NCBI RefSeq assembly: GCF_000758545.1
Contig: NZ_CP009279.1
Span: 4,216,001-4,280,000 of the forward strand
Direction: 5' to 3'
DNA from: Paenibacillus sp. FSL H7-0737
Lineage (GTDB): Bacteria; Bacillota; Bacilli; Paenibacillales; Paenibacillaceae
Length of the DNA stretch: 64,000 nucleotides
Below the pieces are notes generated by a model. That model did not search any database, was not told where the DNA came from, and saw only the letters and a list, made by a program, of their open reading frames with translations. Made by a program: the position numbers and the translations under genes. This document shows, in pieces, positions 1-6,704 of this stretch. The first letter of the stretch is position 1, and every line of letters begins with the position of its first letter.

Positions 1-771
1 GCTGCAACTGTGCAGCAAGCCGTTGAGGAAACAGCAACTAAGGTAGTTGACGAAGTTAAAGCAGACAGCATTAGCAAAGAACTCTCCGTATCGCAAGCGA
101 TCGGTTCAGCATCCGTACTTAGCATGGACAATGCAGTAGGAGAAATAGAAGTTACAGCTGTTACAGGAGATCTGATCCATGTAAATGCAACGATCTCAGC
201 CCACAATAGCTCTCTCCATGCGTCTGACCGTCAAAAGATTATGGATGATGCTGAAGTTTTAGTAGAGGTCAGTGGTGATACGTTGAAGGTGTCCACGCAT
301 TCCAAATCAAGTCCTAAGAAGGACTTATGGACATGGGCGCAAGACAAATACGGATATTCAGATTTTAGCATAAGCTATAATATAGAGCTCCCCGCCAGCA
401 TGAATAAATATAAAATCACAAATAACGTAGGTCAAATTCGTCTTCACAATCTAGAGGGGAATTATCAAATCGTCAGCAACGTTGGAGCGATCAATATTGA
501 AAGAGCTAAAATCACTGGCAAATCCACTGTAGAATCCGATACTGGCAGCATACGAATGGATATAGCAGGGATGAAGAATGATAGCAGCCTAAAAGCCAAA
601 ACAGAGGTCGGCAGCCTCAGTGCTGTCTTAGCCGATGGTATGAAATGCAGCTTAGAAGCCAATAGTGATCTCGGGCAAATCAAAGGTGTAGAAGGCGGAA
701 AGACCGATATCAATGGAGGCGGTCCCTTATTGTCCCTAAGCTCAAATATAGGCGCAATTACAGTACAGTAA
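1..771 (+). CDS. DUF4097-like adhesin-domain protein, 5' truncated
   Basis: The frame is open from the first base, so the true start lies before the window; 256 C-terminal residues are visible. The sequence is a run of short beta-strand repeats with recurring 'VGxI' and 'xGxI' turns (NNVGQIRL, SNVGAINI, SDTGSIRM, SNIGAITV), typical of the DUF4097/DUF4098 right-handed beta-helix family. These proteins are often envelope-associated and encoded near regulators or PspC-like proteins. No signal peptide or membrane segment is visible in this part, but the N-terminus is missing. A strong terminator follows ten bases downstream, so this is the last gene of its transcript. The family call is by repeat pattern; the function is unknown. 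Confidence 0.7.
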   Translation, partial: AATVQQAVEETATKVVDEVKADSISKELSVSQAIGSASVLSMDNAVGEIEVTAVTGDLIHVNATISAHNSSLHASDRQKIMDDAEVLVEVSGDTLKVSTHSKSSPKKDLWTWAQDKYGYSDFSISYNIELPASMNKYKITNNVGQIRLHNLEGNYQIVSNVGAINIERAKITGKSTVESDTGSIRMDIAGMKNDSSLKAKTEVGSLSAVLADGMKCSLEANSDLGQIKGVEGGKTDINGGGPLLSLSSNIGAITVQ

Positions 772-780
772 TCAGCAGTA

Positions 781-816
781 AACAGACCGTCCGGGATAAT
801 CGGGCGGTCTGTTTTT
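781..816 (+). terminator. Rho-independent terminator
   Basis: GC-rich stem (ACAGACCG.CC paired with GG.CGGTCTGT) followed by TTTTT, directly after the DUF4097-like gene. Confidence 0.85.
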
Positions 817-828
817 GGTTCCTAATGA

Positions 829-1056
829 TTAGATTAATGCGATGGCTAGCAGAGTGAATAAACTTAAAGTTAAGATCTGATTTCCGGCAAAAGAATTTCC
901 CCAAAAAGCAGAAGTATGCACAGAACCATTGTCAGTTCTTAAGTAAACATTGTATCTGTCTACATCTGTAATAACGCCTTCATGCTGTCTACCGTCTCTA
1001 GTCAGAATCCGCACCCTTCTATCCTTACAACGCAAACAATTATAATAAGCTTCCAC
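829..1056 (-). CDS. Small Sm-like (DUF2642-like?) protein with hydrophobic C-tail
   Basis: 75 residues, GTG start chosen because GGAGGAG sits 7-8 bases upstream. Residues 12-45 read RRVRILTRDGRQHEGVITDV followed by 'YNVYLRT', a short beta-barrel pattern of the Sm/SH3 type, in which a strand, an 'x-DG-x-x-x-EG' turn and a '-VD-x-x-x-x-YL-' strand follow one another. The last 17 residues are hydrophobic and end exactly at the C-terminus. The 124-residue protein at 11419-11793 has the same core and tail, so the two are paralogues. Upstream there is an AC-N17-CATAGATTA motif that fits a sigma-K promoter, which would place expression in the sporulating mother cell. I do not know its function; DUF2642 is the nearest family I can think of. 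Confidence 0.7.
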   Translation of the reverse strand: MEAYYNCLRCKDRRVRILTRDGRQHEGVITDVDRYNVYLRTDNGSVHTSAFWGNSFAGNQILTLSLFTLLAIALI

Positions 1057-1080
1057 TAGTGTACTCCTCCTTGTTCGTAA

Positions 1081-1089
1081 TGATATAAT
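1081..1089 (+). promoter_or_regulatory. Candidate extended -10 promoter
   Basis: TGATATAAT is a TGn-TATAAT extended -10 element reading rightward towards the small membrane protein at 1263. No good -35 is seen. It overlaps the divergent candidate sigma-K -10. Confidence 0.35.
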
Positions 1090-1113
1090 CTATGTGTAGG
1101 GGTACAGGTCGGT
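1086..1113 (-). promoter_or_regulatory. Candidate sigma-K promoter of the 75-aa Sm-like gene
   Basis: On the minus strand, AC (1112-1113), a 17-base spacer and CATAGATTA (1086-1094) match the sigma-K pattern AC-N16/17-CATANNNTA. The -10 lies 30 bases before the GTG start, the same distance as in the YjcZ gene promoter. Confidence 0.45.
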
Positions 1114-1262
1114 AACGGCGAACTTACATAGGTCGGACTTTGGGTCAATATTTACTTTTTTCGATCCTTGTATCTTTCGTATTCCTCAAGGCTATAGATA
1201 ATGTAAGACCTATCTACAACTTGCAGTCCGCAATATCCAATCCATTCGAGGAGGCCAATCTC

Positions 1263-1439
1263 ATGAATGTTGAAAGAAAACAGTTTATTAAAGAAGGCGT
1301 ACTGCGTATCACCATTTTCGTTATTTTAGCTTCACTTACTTACACCGTTCGCAACTACGCATGGGCTGTTACTGTTCTCGTATGTGTTGCGCTGTACTCA
1401 CTCCTTACAGGAGTACACAAAATCTTACGAAAAGAATAA
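1263..1439 (+). CDS. Small two-TM membrane protein
   Basis: 58 residues. The ATG at 1263 is preferred over upstream TTG or other starts because GAGGAGG lies 8 bases before it. After a charged N-terminus (MNVERKQFIKEGVLR) come two hydrophobic segments, about residues 16-27 and 33-49, separated by a short polar hinge (YTVRNYA), and a basic end (HKILRKE). This suggests a two-helix inner-membrane miniprotein. I recognise no family. The long stretch between the candidate promoter near 1085 and the start would give a 5' leader of roughly 165 bases, in which I see no clear riboswitch. Confidence 0.55.
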   Translation: MNVERKQFIKEGVLRITIFVILASLTYTVRNYAWAVTVLVCVALYSLLTGVHKILRKE

Positions 1440-1469
1440 CATGTGCCTCCACGAACTTTTATAGCAAGC

Positions 1470-1566
1470 TAAAACGCCTACGGCGTCCTTTTAAGGACGG
1501 TAAGCGTTTGTGCGAGAATTATAAGAATAAAGTATATCGTGAAACTTATACTTTCTTATAATTTCA
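1470..1566. repeat. Two-hairpin palindromic intergenic repeat
   Basis: Two adjacent hairpins. The first pairs AAACGC...CGTCCTT with AAGGACG...GCGTTT (1473-1507). The second pairs AATTATAAG and AAAGTATA with TATACTTT and CTTATAATT around a 9-base loop (1516-1562), with a 3-base bulge. The block reads like a REP-type element that I associate with Paenibacillus intergenic regions. A 14-base piece (TATACTTTCTTATA) recurs near 9390. Confidence 0.5.
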
Positions 1567-1619
1567 AAAATAACCACTTCTCGCTGAGATGCTAGATCTC
1601 ATTGGAAAGTGGTTATTTA
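1567..1619. terminator. Bidirectional terminator-like hairpin
   Basis: AAATAACCACTT pairs with AAGTGGTTATTT, with an inner GAGAT/ATCTC stem. It follows the small membrane protein and the repeat. Confidence 0.55.
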
Positions 1620-1667
1620 CAGTTTAACCGGAGTAATAGGATTCAAGCTTTGTTACCTTCTAAAAGA

Positions 1668-1721
1668 ATAAAACCATTAGCGACAGCGAACACAAAATTC
1701 ACTGTATCTAATGGTTTTATT
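1668..1721 (-). terminator. Terminator-like hairpin after the small minus-strand ORFs
   Basis: AATAAAACCATTA pairs with TAATGGTTTTATT with an inner ACAG/CTGT stem. Read on the minus strand it ends TTTTATTCTTTT, 40 bases past the stop of the 44-aa ORF, so it could end that transcript. Confidence 0.5.
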
Positions 1722-1760
1722 AAGCCTAACAATCAATCCCTAACATTCAATCTTATATGT

Positions 1761-1895
1761 TCACTCTTTAAATGGCGAATGGGCATTGCGATTTGTATAA
1801 AAATCGATAATATCATTCACGGTGCGGAGCGGCTCCGCTTCCTTGTGGATTGTGTCCACGTTAGGCTTGAATTCTTCATGCGTCTTCGTAGTCAC
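1761..1895 (-). CDS. Putative 44-aa hypothetical protein
   Basis: GTG start at 1895 overlapping the stop of the preceding 25-codon ORF (GTGA). The product starts MTTKTHEEFKPNVDTIHKEA and ends NAHSPFKE. It is hydrophilic, and its codon use and residue composition look like a real soluble protein rather than noise. A hairpin terminator follows at 1668-1721. I do not recognise it. It might be the second half of a frameshifted gene whose first half is the 25-aa ORF upstream, since both read as sensible peptide and meet at the frame change. Confidence 0.4.
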   Translation of the reverse strand: MTTKTHEEFKPNVDTIHKEAEPLRTVNDIIDFYTNRNAHSPFKE

Positions 1896-1969
1896 TTCAG
1901 TTCATTCCCTTCAATAGTTAAGCTTGCTGCGTTATCAGCTGCATATATTAGTGCGGCACCTCTATTCAT
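1892..1969 (-). CDS. Putative 25-aa ORF or 5' part of a frameshifted gene
   Basis: ATG at 1969 preceded by a weak AGGGT. The product reads MNRGAALIYAADNAASLTIE then GNELK and stops with TGA overlapping the GTG of the 44-aa ORF. The alanine-rich segment looks like an amphipathic helix. Either the two ORFs are translationally coupled, or they are one gene broken by a frameshift near 1893. Function unknown. Confidence 0.3.
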   Translation of the reverse strand: MNRGAALIYAADNAASLTIEGNELK

Positions 1970-2051
1970 TACCCTAAAAAGAAGCTTTTAACGCACCAAT
2001 ACTCATATTATTTTGAAAACTATTATTTTATTTGTTCTCAGGTACACATAA

Positions 2052-2091
2052 CAAAAACGCCTCCTCAACGTAAGATACGTTAAAAAGACGT
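2052..2091 (-). terminator. Terminator of the ylxM-trmD operon
   Basis: A 16-pair stem (with G-U pairs) around a TCT loop, followed on the minus strand by TTTTTGTT, 26 bases after the trmD stop. It means rplS does not follow trmD in this operon. Confidence 0.75.
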
Positions 2092-2116
2092 CAAATATAC
2101 CTGTTTCATTAAATTA

Positions 2117-2902
2117 TCACTCCGGTTTGTCCACATTCCTTAGACGTTCCAGTGTCTTTTTGTCTTTCAATGTAAGTTCTGCAGTCTCAAGCAGGTCCGG
2201 TCTGCGTTCCAACGTGCGCAGCAGTGCCTGCTCTCTCCGCCATATGTCGATGTTAGCATGATGACCACTCAGCAAAATATCCGGTACCTTCCAGCCGCGA
2301 AACTCGGCAGGACGTGTGTAGTGTGGATATTCTAGCAGTCCAGTGCTGAACGAGTCAGATATCGCAGAGGTTTCATTTCCAAGTGCTCCTGGCTGAAGCC
2401 GGACTATGGAATCTATAACCGTCAACGCAGGCAGCTCTCCACCTGTTAGCACGTAATCACCCATTGAAAGTTCATCAGTTACCAGATGCTCACGAATCCG
2501 CTCATCATATCCCTCATAATGCCCACATATGAAGATTAGATGCTGCTCTTGCGCCAGTTCCTCTGCAATCTTCTGATTGTAAGTTTTTCCTTGTGGGCAC
2601 ATAAGGATGATACGCGGCTTCACAGAGCCCACCTCATCAGATCGATTGTGATCTTCCTCGTTCGGTGTAATACCAAGCACATGCTCGACTGCATTAAAAA
2701 TCGGATCAGGCTTGAGCACCATACCCCCGCCACCGCCATACGGTGTATCATCCACACTATTATGCTTATTTCCCGAGAAATCACGGAAGTTCACAGCATT
2801 TAAGGAGACGATTCCTTTTTCACGTGCTTTACCAAGAATACTTGTGCTGAATACGCCTTCGCACATTTCTGGAAAGAGCGTAAGCACATCAATTCTCATC
2901 AT
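2117..2902 (-). CDS. trmD: tRNA (guanine-N1)-methyltransferase TrmD
   Basis: 261 residues; methylates G37 N1 of tRNAs reading CNN codons, using S-adenosylmethionine, and prevents +1 frameshifting. Family landmarks are [12 protein letters not shown] at the N-terminus, [13 protein letters not shown] near residue 55, the SPOUT-knot segments [15 protein letters not shown] and [15 protein letters not shown], and a C-terminal helical part with RPDL. Length is normal for the family (about 240-260). The start overlaps the rimM stop by four bases (ATGA), so the two are translationally coupled; the ATG three bases later (2899) is an equally possible start. It is the last gene of the operon. Confidence 0.97.
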   Translation of the reverse strand: MMRIDVLTLFPEMCEGVFSTSILGKAREKGIVSLNAVNFRDFSGNKHNSVDDTPYGGGGGMVLKPDPIFNAVEHVLGITPNEEDHNRSDEVGSVKPRIILMCPQGKTYNQKIAEELAQEQHLIFICGHYEGYDERIREHLVTDELSMGDYVLTGGELPALTVIDSIVRLQPGALGNETSAISDSFSTGLLEYPHYTRPAEFRGWKVPDILLSGHHANIDIWRREQALLRTLERRPDLLETAELTLKDKKTLERLRNVDKPE

Positions 2903-3423
2903 GGCAATAACCCTTCCATCAAATGGACAATAATTCGTTTGGCTTCTATATCCACATTCAGGACTACATCGTTGATTACAGGAATTAGAATGTCTTGTCC
3001 TTTTGCAGGCTTAACAACCCATACGTCATTCGCACCAGGCTGCAAGATTTCTGTAATCGTACCGAGTGGTTTGTTTTCATCTTCATCCGTGTATACCTCA
3101 CAACCGACGATTTGGTGGAAGTAGTATTCGTTCTCAGGGAGATCAACCAGATCATTACTCGGAACCTTCAGGAGGCTTCCTTTATATTTTTCCACTTCAT
3201 TGATGTTCGTATACCCTTTGAGCTTAACGATGAACATACCCTTGTGCTCACGAGCGGATTCTACAGTTACTTCGAATTTAGAACTGCCATCTGCAGGGAT
3301 CACCTGCAGCTTCTTACCTGCAGCAAAACGAACATCAGGGAAATCGGTATGGGATAGTACTTTAATCTCCCCGCGAATACCATGCGTATTCACAAGTCTG
3401 CCTACGGTTAACTCTTCTGTCAT
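2899..3423 (-). CDS. rimM: Ribosome maturation factor RimM
   Basis: 174 residues. RimM binds S19 in the 30S head and aids 16S rRNA maturation. The start ATG at 3423 ([19 protein letters not shown]) is chosen because AAAGGAGAGG lies just upstream; an upstream ATG in the same frame would add 15 residues with no ribosome site. The N-terminal RimM beta-barrel carries the family's '[15 protein letters not shown]' signature, and a PRC-barrel follows ([42 protein letters not shown]). It lies between khpA and trmD, as in other Bacillota, although the small ylqD gene often found between khpA and rimM is absent. Confidence 0.95.
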   Translation of the reverse strand: MTEELTVGRLVNTHGIRGEIKVLSHTDFPDVRFAAGKKLQVIPADGSSKFEVTVESAREHKGMFIVKLKGYTNINEVEKYKGSLLKVPSNDLVDLPENEYYFHQIVGCEVYTDEDENKPLGTITEILQPGANDVWVVKPAKGQDILIPVINDVVLNVDIEAKRIIVHLMEGLLP

Positions 3424-3515
3424 ACAACCCTCTCCTTTACAAGCTTCATCTAATCTATATTTGAACAAAAAGGAGCCGGGATATACTATCCCTAGCCCCT
3501 CATTGTACGCATCAT

Positions 3516-3746
3516 TTAAGATAAAATATCTACAGTTACGCGTTTATCGCTCTTGACTGCTGCAGATGTGACTACTGTACGGAGCGCCTTAGCGATCCTT
3601 CCTTGTTTGCCAATGACCTTTCCAACATCATCAGGATGTACGGACAGTTCATAGACAATTAGGTGATCCTTCTCCACCGCTCGTACCGTCACATCTTCTG
3701 GATGATCCACTAAAGCCTTAGCAATTACTCCAACTAATTCTTCCAT
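3516..3746 (-). CDS. khpA: KH-domain RNA-binding protein KhpA (YlqC)
   Basis: 76 residues from the ATG at 3746, which has GAGGG six bases upstream; a TTG 15 bases further up is less likely. The protein is a single KH domain with the GxxG loop as 'VIGKQGRIAKALRTVV'. KhpA acts with KhpB as an RNA chaperone and influences cell elongation and division in related bacteria. It stands directly downstream of rpsP in the conserved signal-recognition/ribosome operon. Confidence 0.92.
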   Translation of the reverse strand: MEELVGVIAKALVDHPEDVTVRAVEKDHLIVYELSVHPDDVGKVIGKQGRIAKALRTVVTSAAVKSDKRVTVDILS

Positions 3747-3768
3747 AGAGGACCCTCGCAATCAGTCA

Positions 3769-4041
3769 TTATTTCTGTTGCTTAAGCTCATGAAACTTCT
3801 TCATTACGCCTGCTTTGGAAAGCAAGTTGCGTACTGTATCAGATGCTTGCGCACCTGTTTGAAGCCATTTAAGAGCTTTTTCCTCATCGATCTTAACTAC
3901 TGCCGGTTGTTCAATCGGATTATAATAACCGATTTCCTCGATAAAACGACCGTCACGAGGGGACCGGGAATCGGAAACCACTACACGATAGAAAGGCGCT
4001 TTATGCGCTCCCATTCTTTTCAGACGAATACGTACTGCCAC
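3769..4041 (-). CDS. rpsP: 30S ribosomal protein S16
   Basis: 90 residues, normal length. Starts [20 protein letters not shown], the S16 N-terminal signature, followed by [20 protein letters not shown]. It binds 16S rRNA early in 30S assembly. AAGGAGG precedes the ATG. It lies between ffh and khpA in the same operon. Confidence 0.98.
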   Translation of the reverse strand: MAVRIRLKRMGAHKAPFYRVVVSDSRSPRDGRFIEEIGYYNPIEQPAVVKIDEEKALKWLQTGAQASDTVRNLLSKAGVMKKFHELKQQK

Positions 4042-4088
4042 GAAAAATCACCTCCTTATAATAGTTTCGAGATATTAGAACAGCAAGA

Positions 4089-5474
4089 TCATTTAAAAGG
4101 GAACTTCATACCTTTTCCACCTAGACCTTTAAGCTGCTTCATCGCATTCTTCTTAGAGGCTTTGCCGCCTCCGCCCATCATGCCTGAGAATTGCTTCATC
4201 ATCTTACGCATCTCATCAAATTGCTTTATGAGACGGTTGACCTCGGCAACCGAAGTTCCGCTACCAGCAGCAATACGCTTGCGGCGGTTATGGTTGATGA
4301 TCTCGGGCTGACGCTTTTCCGTCTTAGTCATAGAATGAACTATGGCTTCAACGCGACCCATTTGCTTGTCGTCAACCTTCAAATCCTTAATGCCCTTGGC
4401 TTTGTTCATGCCAGGTAGCATGTCAAGAATTTGATCGATCGGGCCAAGCTTCTTCACCTGATCCATTTGCTCAAGGAAATCATCAAACGTAAATTCTGCA
4501 TTACGCATCTTACGTTCCATTTCCTTTGCTTTATCAGTGTCAATGTTCGCTTGAGCTTTCTCAATCAGCGACAACATGTCACCCATACCCAAAATCCGCG
4601 AAGCCATACGTTCCGGATGGAACGGCTCCAATGCGTCAATCTTCTCACCTAGCGCAGCGAATTTGATCGGGCAACCAGTTACGGCTTTGACGGATAGTGC
4701 AGCACCACCGCGGCTATCGCCGTCAAGCTTCGTCAATACAACCCCTGTAAGCTCAAGCTGCTTATTAAAGCTCTCAGCTACGTTCACGGCGTCTTGACCG
4801 GTCATTGCATCAACTACTAACAGAACTTCATCAGGATTTACAATGTTGTGAATCTGCTTCAGTTCTTCCATCAATTCTTCATCAATGTGCAGGCGGCCTG
4901 CAGTATCAATAATTACATAATCAAGTCCGTTATCCTTCGCATGTTGTACAGCTTGTCTGGCAATCTCTACCGGACTAGTCTGGTCACCTAGCGAAAATAC
5001 TGGAACTTTAATTTGTTCTCCAAGTACTTGAAGCTGTTTGATCGCAGCAGGGCGATAAATATCTGCCGCAACAAGCAATGGACGATGATTGCCCTTCTGT
5101 AACAGCTTCGCCAGCTTACCCGAAGTGGTTGTCTTACCCGCCCCTTGTAAACCCGCCATCATAATGACAGTTGGTGGCTTGTTCGACTTGGCCAGCTTCG
5201 CTTGGCTTCCGCCCATCAGCTCGGTTAGTTCCTTGTTAACGATGTCGATAATGACCATCCCAGGTGTAAAGCTGTCCATCACTTCTGTGCCAATAGACTT
5301 TTCTTTCACCTTAGCCACGAATTCTTTAACTACCTTGAAGTTAACGTCGGCTTCCAGAAGGGCCAACCGTACTTCGCGCATAGCTTCGTTTACGTCATCT
5401 TCGGATACTTTACCTTTACCGCGCAGCTTGCTGAACACATTCTGCAATCTTCCGGTTAAACCTTCAAACGCCAT
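4089..5474 (-). CDS. ffh: Signal recognition particle protein Ffh
   Basis: 461 residues with the SRP54 layout: N domain (1-85), G domain with the P-loop GLQGAGKTTTSGKLA near residue 109, DTAGRLHID and TKLDGDSRGG, then a methionine-rich M domain (from about 300) that binds SRP RNA and signal peptides, ending in Met-rich MMKQFSGMMGGGGK. It targets nascent membrane and secreted proteins to FtsY. The ylxM gene lies just upstream with a 20-base gap. ftsY, normally nearby, is not in this window. Confidence 0.98.
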   Translation of the reverse strand: MAFEGLTGRLQNVFSKLRGKGKVSEDDVNEAMREVRLALLEADVNFKVVKEFVAKVKEKSIGTEVMDSFTPGMVIIDIVNKELTELMGGSQAKLAKSNKPPTVIMMAGLQGAGKTTTSGKLAKLLQKGNHRPLLVAADIYRPAAIKQLQVLGEQIKVPVFSLGDQTSPVEIARQAVQHAKDNGLDYVIIDTAGRLHIDEELMEELKQIHNIVNPDEVLLVVDAMTGQDAVNVAESFNKQLELTGVVLTKLDGDSRGGAALSVKAVTGCPIKFAALGEKIDALEPFHPERMASRILGMGDMLSLIEKAQANIDTDKAKEMERKMRNAEFTFDDFLEQMDQVKKLGPIDQILDMLPGMNKAKGIKDLKVDDKQMGRVEAIVHSMTKTEKRQPEIINHNRRKRIAAGSGTSVAEVNRLIKQFDEMRKMMKQFSGMMGGGGKASKKNAMKQLKGLGGKGMKFPFK

Positions 5475-5494
5475 ATGCAGTTTCTCCCTTCATG

Positions 5495-5851
5495 CTACTC
5501 TAACCTCTGCAAGCGATCCACGATCTCCGCGAACCGAAGTTTATATTGCTCAGGCAGCATCCCATTCGCCGGCAGTCTGCGCAGTTCTTCTAAATATTTG
5601 GTACGACTCTCATGCTTCACTAATAAACCAAGTTTTTCTTCATAATTTTCTAGGACTTGCTCCGCCCGTTTAATATGTTCATAAACGGCTTGGCGGCTGA
5701 TTTCAAATTCAGCGGCAATCTCTCCCAAGGAAAAATCGTCGTGAAAATAATATTTAAGAAACGTTTGCTGCTTATCTGTAAGCAGTCGTTCATAAAAGGC
5801 AAAAAGCAGATTGATACGATTCGTTTTCTCGAGCCTATTCTCCTGACTCAT
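5495..5851 (-). CDS. ylxM: YlxM-family DNA-binding/SRP-associated protein
   Basis: 118 residues from the ATG at 5851, preceded by GAAGGGAG. A longer frame reaches 5938 but runs into the promoter. It carries a sigma70 region 4-like helix-turn-helix: [20 protein letters not shown], then [21 protein letters not shown]. YlxM (UPF0122) is the first gene before ffh in most Bacillota; in streptococci it is reported to modulate SRP. A near-consensus sigma-A promoter lies 55-83 bases upstream, making ylxM the first gene of this operon. Confidence 0.92.
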   Translation of the reverse strand: MSQENRLEKTNRINLLFAFYERLLTDKQQTFLKYYFHDDFSLGEIAAEFEISRQAVYEHIKRAEQVLENYEEKLGLLVKHESRTKYLEELRRLPANGMLPEQYKLRFAEIVDRLQRLE

Positions 5852-5905
5852 TAAGGGCACTCCCTTCGTCAAGGAAAAACACTTTACACCTTCACAACGT
5901 CCCTT

Positions 5906-5934
5906 ATGATACCTAAAAGAAAGAGAGATGTCAA
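5906..5934 (-). promoter_or_regulatory. Sigma-A promoter of the ylxM-ffh-rpsP-khpA-rimM-trmD operon
   Basis: Minus strand TTGACA (5929-5934), 17-base spacer, TATCAT (5906-5911). The -35 lies inside the arm of the upstream terminator stem. Confidence 0.8.
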
Positions 5935-5961
5935 GCATTTTTGCTTGTCATCTCTTTCTTT
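5916..5961 (-). terminator. Terminator-like hairpin after the HlyIII gene
   Basis: AAAGAAAGAGAGATG-T-CAAGCA pairs with TGCTTG-T-CATCTCTTTCTTT, with a T.T mismatch and a small bulge. It lies 40 bases after the HlyIII stop and shares its far arm with the next promoter. Confidence 0.65.
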
Positions 5962-6000
5962 ATTAAAAATCCCTTTTTCACGCAATAAATACGCTTGAAA

Positions 6001-6648
6001 TTATTGGATCGGCAGTACATAAATCAATACGGCGAAGAAGTGTGTGACACTACCCGCAAGGACAAATACATGCCAAATCGCATGATGGTATGGAAACCCT
6101 CTCCATACATAAAAAACAGTACCTAATGTATAGAGTATACCTCCAGCCATCAGCAGGATCATTCCTCCGTCTGCTACAACAGCCGAAAGAGGGTTCCAAG
6201 CGATTACAATCAGCCAGCCCATTGCGATGTAGAATATGGTGGACATGAACAGAAACTTTTTAACAAAAAATGCCTTGAAGAAAACACCGAACACTGCGAT
6301 TCCCCAAATAACTCCGAACAAACTCCATCCAAGCGTTCCCCGAATGGCGACTAACAAAAAGGGGGTATACGTGCCAGCAATAAACAGATAAATAGCGGAA
6401 TGATCGAAAAATTCGAACAAATCCTTCGCCTTACCCTCTTTGAGACTATGCACTAGTGTTGAATTCAGATACAGAAGCAGCATTGTTGTTCCATAGATGG
6501 AGAAGCTGACCACATGCCATGTCGTTCCTTTCAGACTTGCAAAAACAACAAGCAGAACAAGTGCAGCCACGCTTAATACCGTTCCAATCCCGTGCGTAAT
6601 CGCATTCGCGACTTCTTCTCTCCGGCTGTAGGTGTGAGTATTTGCCAT
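6001..6648 (-). CDS. Hemolysin III (PAQR/YqfA-family) membrane protein
   Basis: 215 residues from the second ATG, eight bases after AAGG; the first ATG two codons earlier is too close to the ribosome site. There are seven predicted membrane helices. Family signatures are EEVANAITHGIG near the start (the conserved E...H), 'FFDHSAIYLFIAGTYTPF' in the third helix, and 'HAIWHVFVLAGSVTHFFAVL' near the end with the metal-binding-type histidines. Related proteins include B. cereus hemolysin III and eukaryotic PAQR receptors; the biochemical role in bacteria is not settled. It lies alone between M32 carboxypeptidase and the ylxM promoter. Confidence 0.93.
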   Translation of the reverse strand: MANTHTYSRREEVANAITHGIGTVLSVAALVLLVVFASLKGTTWHVVSFSIYGTTMLLLYLNSTLVHSLKEGKAKDLFEFFDHSAIYLFIAGTYTPFLLVAIRGTLGWSLFGVIWGIAVFGVFFKAFFVKKFLFMSTIFYIAMGWLIVIAWNPLSAVVADGGMILLMAGGILYTLGTVFYVWRGFPYHHAIWHVFVLAGSVTHFFAVLIYVLPIQ

Positions 6649-6704
6649 ATCCATATCCTTCCGTCTAAGCTTTCTTTCTATTATACCACGCGTACCCTAC
6701 TGGA

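Noticed and set aside
1602..1991. 129-codon plus-strand frame
   Set aside because: Its TTG start lies inside a hairpin, there is no ribosome site, the composition is odd, and it covers two hairpins and better minus-strand ORFs.
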